From: Treponema sp.
GTDB taxonomy: Bacteria; Spirochaetota; Spirochaetia; Treponematales; Treponemataceae
DNA length: 6,919 nt
Assembly (NCBI GenBank): GCA_016296205.1
Contig: JAEDJS010000080.1
Location: 1-6,919 of the forward strand
Reading direction: 5' to 3'
Shown: piece by piece, positions 1-5,389 of the stretch
Layout: each line of letters begins with the position of its first letter
Numbering within the stretch: the first letter of the stretch is position 1
Translations under genes and position numbers: made by a program
The notes under the pieces: generated by a model
The model's input: the letters and a program-made list of their open reading frames with translations, nothing else
What the model was told of the DNA's origin: nothing
Database searches by the model: none

Positions 1-618
1 CATGTCGGCAAAACAAATAAATTTGTACAGATTGCGAATGTTCTTGGAATTGAACTGGAAGGATTAACGCTTCCAAAAGCAACCTTGCCAGAAGATTATT
101 GGCATTATGAAACAAAAGGAGAAAAACTCGGTACAATTTTCATTCACCTTGTTGTCGAAAATTTCACAGAAAGTTATTCAATCTTTGAAAATCATGCAGG
201 GTGTGAAAAAGGCTATTTTGTGACAAAAAATGGACACCATCTTGCTCTTGAAAAATATGCAGACAGAGAAGCTTATAAAGCTGGCGATAAGAATCAGATT
301 ATCTTTATTCCAGATTTAGTGCTTCTTGATATTGCAGAAACTGAAGTTATCACAATAGAAGGGAAAAAATATGAGTTCAAGCAAAATGGTATTGATGAAC
401 TGAACAATTACGATATTTTTGATGAACGCTATTTGAAACCATATTATCCAGAATATAAAATTATTCGTACCGTTGTACTCTATGGAAGCAATAACGAACA
501 AATTGCTGAAATTGAAGTAGGTTTCTTGCTCAATGAAAAAGGTAAACTTGTTCTTGGAATAAAAGCTCCAAAGCTATTCAAAAGAGCAATTTCAAATCTT
601 CTTGATTATTGGAATTAA
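1..618 (+). CDS. Probable type II restriction endonuclease, PD-(D/E)XK type (C-terminal part, 5' end outside window)
   Basis: The frame is open from the first base, so the N-terminus is missing; 205 residues are visible before the TAA at 616-618. A TTG at 85 could be taken for a start, but the frame continues upstream without a stop and reads HVGKTNKFVQIANVLGIE, which looks like protein. The core reads IPDLVLLD, with Asp codon 313-315, followed 15 residues on by IEGKKYE, with Glu-Gly-Lys at 358-366. This is the PD...(E)xK arrangement of Mg-dependent restriction nucleases, followed by GIDELNNY as often seen in such enzymes. An upstream Glu in VVENFTESYSIF may lie in the first core helix. The gene sits one base before a DNA methyltransferase, which supports a restriction role: cutting DNA that lacks its partner's methylation. 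The exact family and recognition site are unknown. The assignment rests on motif and context rather than on recognised full-length similarity. Confidence 0.65.
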   Translation, partial: HVGKTNKFVQIANVLGIELEGLTLPKATLPEDYWHYETKGEKLGTIFIHLVVENFTESYSIFENHAGCEKGYFVTKNGHHLALEKYADREAYKAGDKNQIIFIPDLVLLDIAETEVITIEGKKYEFKQNGIDELNNYDIFDERYLKPYYPEYKIIRTVVLYGSNNEQIAEIEVGFLLNEKGKLVLGIKAPKLFKRAISNLLDYWN

Positions 619-619
619 A

Positions 620-1753
620 ATGGCCACAAAAAAGAGTTTTCTTGATTTGGAGAAGATAGAATCTGAACTTCTGAAGTATGGAGTTGAAGATGTTGATTCT
701 GAAATCGAGAAAATAGAAAAAGAGGTTAAGTCTACTCTCAATTCTTATAAGGAGAAAAATAAGATTGCTCGTGAGCAGTATAAAAATGCTGTTCCTTTTT
801 CAGAAGTTTATGAATCTACTGTTAGCTTAAATCTGCCTGCTTGGGTTCTAAAAAAAATAGATTCCGCTCGTATTTTTGGGGATTCTAAGCAAATGATAAT
901 TTTTCCAGATGGTGAAAAATATCAAATAAACAATCCATTAAATAATCTTTCAGGTGGGGATTGGCTTAATTTTACAACATCTGTTTTTTCAACTTTTTAC
1001 ACTACTAATGGGAAAGATTCTTACGCACATGATATTAGAAAAATTCATCCTTCTCCAAAGCCACCGCAGTTAATGAAAGAAATAATCGAATTCTTTACAA
1101 AGGAAAACGAATTAGTTTTTGATTATTTTATGGGTGTAGGAGGCTCTCTGCTTGGGGCAGGACTTTGTAATCGAAAAGCAATAGGAATTGATTTAAACGA
1201 AAAATACATTGAAGCGTACAAAAATGCTGCTAAAGAAATTGGTGTTGATATTTTTTCAACAAAATGTGGTAATTGTTTGGAAATTCTTAATAATGGAAAA
1301 GAAATGAACTCTCTTTTGAGAGATGAAAAAATAAGTCTTGTTTTGATTGATCCACCTTATGCAAATATGATGAGCAAAGAGAAAACTGGTGGAGATATTG
1401 CAGTTTACGGAAATAATGCAACACCTTTTACGAACGATGAAAGAGATTTCGGAAATTTGAGTCAAACTGCTTTTTTTGACTCCCTAAAACAATCGGTAGA
1501 ACTTGTGTTACCATATATAAAAAAGCACGGTTATATAGTGATATTCATCAAAGATTTACAACCAAATAAAAAGGAATTGAATTTATTACACGCTGATATA
1601 ATTGAAAAACTTAATGAAATTCCAAATTTAAATTATAAAGGCCTAAGAATATGGGCTGATAGGTCTGCAAAACTATTTCCTTATGGATATCCATTTTCTT
1701 TTGTCGCAAATCAAATCCATCAGTATATATTGGTGTTTAGGAAGGAAAAATGA
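620..1753 (+). CDS. Site-specific DNA methyltransferase (N-6 adenine / N-4 cytosine type), R-M partner
   Basis: A 377-residue AdoMet-dependent DNA methyltransferase. The ATG at 620 is chosen over an in-frame TTG at 602 because the latter lies inside the previous gene and adds only MIIGIK; GGA at 611-613 may serve as a weak ribosome binding site. Residues 8-55 are highly charged and probably helical or coiled coil. HPSPKPPQ at 143-150 is motif X, FDYFMGVGGSLLGA at 167-180 is the AdoMet-binding motif I, D191 in IGIDLNEKYI is the acidic motif II, and DPPY at 244-247 is the catalytic motif IV. DPPY is most common in N6-adenine enzymes, but N4-cytosine is not excluded. The order X-I-IV differs from the common beta class (IV...X-I). 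Only about 64 residues separate motifs I and IV, so the target-recognition part must lie N-terminal or after residue 250. The C-terminus (YGYPFSFVANQIHQYILVFRK) looks like a conserved family signature. It would protect host sites from the upstream nuclease. Specificity cannot be read from the sequence. Confidence 0.9.
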   Translation: MATKKSFLDLEKIESELLKYGVEDVDSEIEKIEKEVKSTLNSYKEKNKIAREQYKNAVPFSEVYESTVSLNLPAWVLKKIDSARIFGDSKQMIIFPDGEKYQINNPLNNLSGGDWLNFTTSVFSTFYTTNGKDSYAHDIRKIHPSPKPPQLMKEIIEFFTKENELVFDYFMGVGGSLLGAGLCNRKAIGIDLNEKYIEAYKNAAKEIGVDIFSTKCGNCLEILNNGKEMNSLLRDEKISLVLIDPPYANMMSKEKTGGDIAVYGNNATPFTNDERDFGNLSQTAFFDSLKQSVELVLPYIKKHGYIVIFIKDLQPNKKELNLLHADIIEKLNEIPNLNYKGLRIWADRSAKLFPYGYPFSFVANQIHQYILVFRKEK

Positions 1754-1810
1754 TAAGAATGAAAAAACAAGACTAGGAGTTATAGAAGCTGTTTTGCTAT
1801 AGTAGCATGA

Positions 1811-2089
1811 TTATTTATAATTCTGTATCCTGCTCTGACGAAAAAAAGAAACCAAAAATCGGGAGCAGGTGCCAGGGATTTTTGGATTCAACTTTATATC
1901 ATCAGGGGAAAACTCAACTTGCTGTTTCTTTTTATCTTTCCAGACAATATCATCATCTATTACAATTTTAATGCTGGCAATTTGAATTTTTGTTCCTGCT
2001 TCAGGCTGTTTAATAATCGGTGCCGGAGTTTCTGACGTCGCAAAAAAAATTAGAAAAATAATAAAAAGCAGACCTGTAATCTTTTTTAT
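1811..2089 (-). pseudogene. Relic of a small exported protein (signal peptide, start codon lost)
   Basis: Read on the minus strand from 2089, the frame gives IKKITGLLFIIFLIFFATSE, a textbook signal peptide with a basic N-terminus, a long hydrophobic core and small residues near a possible cleavage site. About 70 residues follow up to TAA at 1813-1811, including IKQPEAGTKIQIAS and KIVIDDDIVWKDKKKQQVEF. The codon where Met would be expected is ATA (2089-2087); the frame is closed upstream by TAA at 2110-2108 with no ATG, GTG or TTG between, and no ribosome binding site is visible. The last 20 or so residues are read from the hairpin at 1829-1869 and look unlike the rest of the protein, so the original C-terminus may have been replaced. 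There is no Cys at the cleavage region, so it is not a lipoprotein as it stands. I do not recognise the family. It is most likely a decayed gene; use of an ATA or ATT start is a less likely alternative. Confidence 0.5.
1829..1869. repeat. Hairpin-forming inverted repeat, possible dispersed intergenic element
   Basis: CCTGCTC at 1829-1835 pairs perfectly with GAGCAGG at 1863-1869 around a 27-base A-rich loop. A U-G pair and two further pairs (1837-1838 with 1859-1860) may extend the stem. No T run follows on either strand, so it does not look like a factor-independent terminator. It overlaps the end of the minus-strand relic frame. It could be a copy of a repeated intergenic sequence, but only one copy is present here, so that is an inference. 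Confidence 0.4.
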
Positions 2090-2133
2090 ATTGGAATCGG
2101 TGGTTAATTAGTGTGTAAAAATGTGGTTTAGAA

Positions 2134-2162
2134 TTGAATTAAATAGATAAATTTGCTACAAT
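2134..2162 (+). promoter_or_regulatory. Sigma-70-type promoter for rsuA (leaderless)
   Basis: TTGAAT at 2134-2139 matches the -35 consensus at 4 of 6 bases, and TACAAT at 2157-2162 matches the -10 at 5 of 6. The spacing is the ideal 17 bases. Transcription would start at about 2166-2169, only 4-7 bases before the rsuA ATG at 2173. The sequence between (CCTAACAAAA) has no Shine-Dalgarno element, which agrees with a leaderless message. Confidence 0.65.
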
Positions 2163-2172
2163 CCTAACAAAA

Positions 2173-3051
2173 ATGAAGCCGCTTAAAAAATTAGAAAGAC
2201 TTGATAAAGTTCTCGCAAACAACGGGTATGGGACTCGCAAAGAAGTTCGTCATCTTGTGCGCTGCAAGGTTGTAAAAGTAAATGGCAATCTTGTTACAAA
2301 CCCCGATAATCCTGTTGATGTTTTTACAGATACAATCGAAATCAACGGCATTCAGGTTACAATCCGCCAGAACATCTATCTTATGATGAACAAAAAAGCA
2401 GGTTATGTGTGCAGTTCACGAGGCGGAATGCACCCAATCGTTTATGATCTTTTAAGTGAAGAATATTTTAAAAAATTTTTAAGCGGTGACCTTCACATGG
2501 TTGGCCGTCTTGATGTTGATACAGAAGGTCTGCTTATTCTTACAACAGATGGTGCCATGACTCACCGGCTTACTTCTCCTAAATATCACTGTTCTAAAAA
2601 ATACCTTGTTTACTTGCGTGATGCAGTTAGTGAAAAAGATAAAGAAATTTATGTTCAGAAAATGGCAGCTGGACTTCATATTGAACCAGAGGACAATGAC
2701 CCGGCCGCAGACTGTTTGCCTGCAGAACTTGAATGGGCAGACGAATCTAAATTTACTGATGCAGACGGCAATACACCGGCAGCAGCTGCATATTTAACTT
2801 TGTATGAAGGAAAATACCACGAGGTAAAACGGCTTTTTAAGGCCTGCGGAAATCTTGTTGTTTACCTCAAGCGTGAATCAATCAATAATCTGGAACTGGA
2901 CCACAGTATTGAAATTGGCAAATACCGTGAACTTACCCAGGATGAAGTAAAGGCTCTGGATGTGGATCAGTTGAATCCTCACTATAAATCCCCTCAAAAA
3001 GCTGAATATTCAGACAATAATATAGAAGAAATGGAGAATGTTGATGACTGA
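2173..3051 (+). CDS. rsuA: 16S rRNA pseudouridine synthase, RsuA family
   Basis: A 292-residue protein expected to convert one uridine of small-subunit rRNA (U516 in E. coli) to pseudouridine during ribosome assembly. An S4 RNA-binding domain occupies about residues 7-50 (LERLDKVLANNGYGTRKEVR...VKVNG). The synthase domain follows, with NKKAGYVCSS at 74-82 and the catalytic GRLDVDTEGLLILTTDG at 111-127; D114 is the expected nucleophile. EGKYHEVKRLFKACGN at 212-227 is the conserved C-terminal motif. The segment around YHCSKKYLVYL and the ending GKYRELTQDEV resemble RsuA more than RluB or RluE, but a large-subunit target cannot be excluded by eye. Unlike E. coli RsuA it has an insertion around 172-203, rich in Asp and Ala, and an acidic tail after 262. 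ATG 2173 is the first start after the promoter, and the S4 domain begins directly, so the start is secure despite the missing Shine-Dalgarno. It overlaps fhs by 8 bases, suggesting translational coupling. Confidence 0.9.
   Translation: MKPLKKLERLDKVLANNGYGTRKEVRHLVRCKVVKVNGNLVTNPDNPVDVFTDTIEINGIQVTIRQNIYLMMNKKAGYVCSSRGGMHPIVYDLLSEEYFKKFLSGDLHMVGRLDVDTEGLLILTTDGAMTHRLTSPKYHCSKKYLVYLRDAVSEKDKEIYVQKMAAGLHIEPEDNDPAADCLPAELEWADESKFTDADGNTPAAAAYLTLYEGKYHEVKRLFKACGNLVVYLKRESINNLELDHSIEIGKYRELTQDEVKALDVDQLNPHYKSPQKAEYSDNNIEEMENVDD
3033..3036 (+). promoter_or_regulatory. Ribosome binding site deciding the fhs start
   Basis: GGAG lies inside the end of rsuA, 7 bases before ATG 3044 but only 1 base before the in-frame ATG 3038. 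The spacing favours 3044 as the true start of fhs. Confidence 0.65.
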
Positions 3052-4723
3052 CATCGAAATCGCACAATCAAATGTAATGGATCCTATTAAGGATGTAGCT
3101 GCAAAAATCAATCTTACAGATAAAGATTTAGACTTCTACGGAACTTATAAGGCTAAACTTAGTTTTGAAGGAATGAATTCACTCCTGGAAAAAGCCAAAG
3201 ATCCTGCAAACCGTGGTAAACTGATTCTTGTTACAGCCATGACTCCAACTGCTGCAGGTGAAGGTAAATCAACTGTAACTATTGCACTTGGTGACGGACT
3301 TAGAAAAATCGGTAAAAAAAGTGTAATTGCTCTCCGTGAACCTTCTCTTGGCCCTTGTTTTGGTATTAAAGGTGGTGCATGTGGCGGCGGTTATGCACAG
3401 GTTGTTCCAATGGAAGATATTAACCTCCATTTTACAGGTGATATTCACGCAATTACTGCAGCCAACAATCTTATTGCCGCTCTTATAGACAATCATTTGC
3501 AGCAGGGAAATACACTTAATATTGATCCCCGCACAATTTCATGGAAGCGCTGTGTTGACCTTAATGACCGTGCCCTTAGAAATGTAATTCTTGGTTTGGG
3601 TTCAAGAATCGATGGTGTTCCACGGGAAAGTCATTTCCAGATTAGTGTTGCCAGCGAAATTATGGCAATTGTATGTCTTTCAAAAAATCTTGAAGAACTT
3701 AAAGAAAGAATAAGTAATATTACAATTGCCGAAAACTATGATAAGCAGCCTGTTAAATTTGGTGAACTTAAATGCAGTGGAGCTATTGCCGCTCTTCTAA
3801 AAGATGCTATCCGTCCAAATCTTGTTCAGACTCTTGAACATACTCCGGCTTTTGTACACGGAGGCCCTTTTGCAAATATTGCCCACGGATGTAACAGTGT
3901 TAATGCAACAATGTGTGCTCTTGCTTCTGGAGATTATGTAGTTACAGAAGCTGGTTTTGCCGCTGATCTTGGTGCAGAAAAATTCTTTGACATTAAATGT
4001 CGTAAAGCAGGTCTTACTCCAAACTGTTCAGTTATTGTTGCTACAATCCGCGCTCTTAAAATGCATGGTGGTGTTGCAAAGACAGAACTTAGTGCAGAAA
4101 ATGTGGATGCTGTAAAGAAAGGTTTTGAAAACTTAAAAACTCATATCAATAATATGGGAAAATTTGGCGTTAAAACTGTTGTTGCAGTTAATAAATTCAT
4201 TACTGATACAGATGCAGAAATTAAGGCTTTGCAGGATCTTTGTACAGAAGCTGGAAGCTCAGCTATTCTTTGTGAAGGCTGGGGCAAAGGCGGAGAAGGA
4301 GCAAAAGAACTTGCTGCTAAAGTTGCAGAACTTTGTGAAGGAACAAGCGGATTCCACACTTTGTATGATGATGAACTTTCACTTAAAGAAAAAATTCAGA
4401 CTCTGGCAACAAAAATTTACAGTGCAGATCATGTTGAATTTGATGCAAAGGCCATTAAGAAGATGGATACATATACAAAACAGGGATATGGTAGTCTTCC
4501 AATTTGTATGGCAAAAACACAGAATTCAATTAGTCACGAAAAGAGCTGGACAGGCAGCCCAAGGGGTTATGTTTTCCCGGTACGTGATGTTCAGCTTTAC
4601 AGCGGTGCAGGATTTGTTGTAGCATTTGCCGGTGATATTGTTGATATGCCTGGTCTTCCAAAAATGCCTGCCGCAATGAATATTGATGTAGATAATAACG
4701 GAAAAATTACAGGTCTTTTCTAA
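3044..4723 (+). CDS. fhs: Formate-tetrahydrofolate ligase (10-formyl-THF synthetase)
   Basis: A 559-residue cytoplasmic enzyme, normal length for the family. It joins formate to tetrahydrofolate with ATP, giving 10-formyl-THF for purine and formyl-Met synthesis; in acetogens the same step opens the methyl branch of the Wood-Ljungdahl pathway. The P-loop-like TPTAAGEGKST is at residues 67-77. The first family signature, GIKGGACGGGY, is at 107-117, preceded by EPSLGPCFG and followed by QVVPMEDINLHFTGDIHA. The second, VATIRALKMHGG, is at 332-343, and the C-terminal PLxICMAKTQ-like and GSPRGYVFPVRD stretches are intact. Both conserved Gly-rich loops are full, so the enzyme should be active. In the first signature the usual second Ala is Cys (GGAC instead of GGAA). 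The start at 3044 is preferred to 3038 by ribosome binding site spacing. The gene overlaps rsuA by 8 bases and ends 66 bases before thrH. Its role here (anabolic or acetogenic) cannot be told without other pathway genes. Confidence 0.97.
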   Translation: MTDIEIAQSNVMDPIKDVAAKINLTDKDLDFYGTYKAKLSFEGMNSLLEKAKDPANRGKLILVTAMTPTAAGEGKSTVTIALGDGLRKIGKKSVIALREPSLGPCFGIKGGACGGGYAQVVPMEDINLHFTGDIHAITAANNLIAALIDNHLQQGNTLNIDPRTISWKRCVDLNDRALRNVILGLGSRIDGVPRESHFQISVASEIMAIVCLSKNLEELKERISNITIAENYDKQPVKFGELKCSGAIAALLKDAIRPNLVQTLEHTPAFVHGGPFANIAHGCNSVNATMCALASGDYVVTEAGFAADLGAEKFFDIKCRKAGLTPNCSVIVATIRALKMHGGVAKTELSAENVDAVKKGFENLKTHINNMGKFGVKTVVAVNKFITDTDAEIKALQDLCTEAGSSAILCEGWGKGGEGAKELAAKVAELCEGTSGFHTLYDDELSLKEKIQTLATKIYSADHVEFDAKAIKKMDTYTKQGYGSLPICMAKTQNSISHEKSWTGSPRGYVFPVRDVQLYSGAGFVVAFAGDIVDMPGLPKMPAAMNIDVDNNGKITGLF

Positions 4724-4732
4724 TAACTATTT

Positions 4733-4762
4733 TTAAGATAACCTGTTTTAAGAAATTACTAT
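4733..4762 (+). promoter_or_regulatory. Weak possible promoter before thrH
   Basis: In the 66-base fhs-thrH gap, TTAAGA at 4733-4738 and TACTAT at 4757-4762 stand 18 bases apart, each matching the sigma-70 consensus at 4 of 6 positions. An 8-base direct repeat, TTTTAAGA at 4731-4738 and 4746-4753, overlaps it. In such AT-rich DNA this is a weak call; thrH could equally be read through from fhs, since no terminator is visible. Confidence 0.25.
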
Positions 4763-4772
4763 AGGAATAATT

Positions 4773-4778
4773 GAGGAG
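4773..4778 (+). promoter_or_regulatory. Strong ribosome binding site of thrH
   Basis: GAGGAG precedes the thrH ATG at 4790 by 11 bases, a rather long spacer. The site is part of a 17-base sequence repeated exactly after argH. Confidence 0.7.
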
Positions 4779-4790
4779 TGTAAGATAAAA
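4774..4790 (+). repeat. 17-base direct repeat, copy 1 (thrH leader)
   Basis: AGGAGTGTAAGATAAAA here is identical to 6867-6883. In this copy the last A is the first base of the thrH start codon, so the repeat covers the ribosome binding site and the whole spacer. Confidence 0.75.
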
Positions 4791-5389
4791 TGACAGTAAC
4801 TTGTTTGGACTTGGAAGGTGTACTTGTTCCAGAAATCTGGATTGCATTTGCAGAAGCCAGTGGAATCCCAGAACTTAAGAAAACAACTCGTGATGAGCCA
4901 GATTATGACAAGCTTATGAACTGGAGAATTGGTGTTCTTAAGGAACATGGTCTGGGGCTTAAAGAAATTCAGGAAACAATTGCAAAAATTGATCCTCTTC
5001 CTGGAGCAAAAGAATTTCTTGATGAACTTAGAGCCAGCTGCCAGACAATCATTGTAAGCGATACATTTACTCAGTTTGCCGCTCCTCTGATGAAGAAACT
5101 GGGAATGCCAACAATTTTCTGTAATGAACTTATTGTTGCAGAAAACGGCGAAATTACAGGCTTTAAAATGAGATGCGAAAAATCAAAATTAACAACTGTA
5201 AAAGCTTTGCAGTCAATGGGTTTTGAAACAATTGCTTCCGGAGACAGCTACAACGATTTGGGAATGATTCTTAATTCAAAGGCTGGGTTCCTTTTCCGCA
5301 GTACAGATAAAATAAAAGCAGATTACCCTCAGCTTAAAGCATTTGAAGAATACGATGATCTTTTAAAGGCAATCAAGGCAGAATTATAA
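4790..5389 (+). CDS. thrH: Bifunctional phosphoserine phosphatase / homoserine phosphotransferase (HAD family)
   Basis: A 199-residue soluble HAD-superfamily phosphotransferase. The opening CLDLEGVLVPEIWIAFAE is characteristic of ThrH, described in Pseudomonas aeruginosa, where it dephosphorylates phosphoserine and can pass the phosphate to homoserine, linking serine and threonine synthesis. Motif I is D7-L-E9: the second acid is Glu rather than the usual Asp, which is normal for ThrH. Motif II is SDT at 90-92, the motif III Lys is K131 or K133, and motif IV is GDSYND at 151-156. TTRDEPDYDKLM at 32-43 forms part of the substrate cap. Length and ends match the family. A strong ribosome binding site lies upstream, and its TAA stop shares one base with the argH start (TAATG). 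Next to fhs it makes sense as a serine-forming step, since serine feeds the one-carbon pool. Whether it works mainly as a serine phosphatase or for threonine cannot be read from sequence. Confidence 0.93.
   Translation: MTVTCLDLEGVLVPEIWIAFAEASGIPELKKTTRDEPDYDKLMNWRIGVLKEHGLGLKEIQETIAKIDPLPGAKEFLDELRASCQTIIVSDTFTQFAAPLMKKLGMPTIFCNELIVAENGEITGFKMRCEKSKLTTVKALQSMGFETIASGDSYNDLGMILNSKAGFLFRSTDKIKADYPQLKAFEEYDDLLKAIKAEL

Larger units (their letters stand above)
1754..2172. other. 419-base intergenic region without an intact gene
   Basis: This gap separates the restriction-modification cassette from the rsuA gene group. On the plus strand I find no credible gene: an ATG overlapping the methyltransferase stop (1750-1753) gives only eight codons before a TAG at 1774-1776. 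On the minus strand lies the relic signal-peptide frame listed separately, whose 3' end overlaps a hairpin. The rightmost 40 bases hold the rsuA promoter. No clear factor-independent terminator (GC-rich hairpin plus T run) follows the methyltransferase. Confidence 0.7.

Noticed and set aside
1..60. A helix-turn-helix regulator reading of the first visible residues (HVGKTNKFVQIANVLGIE)
   Set aside because: The stretch looks a little like the end of an XRE domain, but only 18 residues are visible and the rest of the protein carries a nuclease-like PD...EGK core, which explains the context next to a methyltransferase better.
602..619. TTG at 602 as start of the methyltransferase
   Set aside because: It lies inside the nuclease gene and adds only six residues of no clear value; the ATG at 620 is the normal choice.
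1750..1776. Short plus-strand frame MIRMKKQD overlapping the methyltransferase stop by an ATGA
   Set aside because: Eight codons only, with no recognisable content; an ATGA overlap arises easily by chance.
1782..1800. Small hairpin ATAG...CTAT as terminator of the restriction-modification genes
   Set aside because: Only four base pairs with no T run afterwards; far too weak.
3038..3043. ATG 3038 as start of fhs
   Set aside because: The GGAG at 3033-3036 would be one base away, too close for initiation; ATG 3044 has a 7-base spacer.
4141..4622. Long frames on both strands inside fhs (4164-4622 plus, 4141-4359 minus)
   Set aside because: They lie wholly within the conserved fhs gene in other frames and their translations have no domain-like features.
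4731..4753. Direct repeat TTTTAAGA twice before thrH as an operator
   Set aside because: Eight AT-rich bases repeated in AT-rich DNA are expected by chance; no symmetry or known regulator site is recognised.
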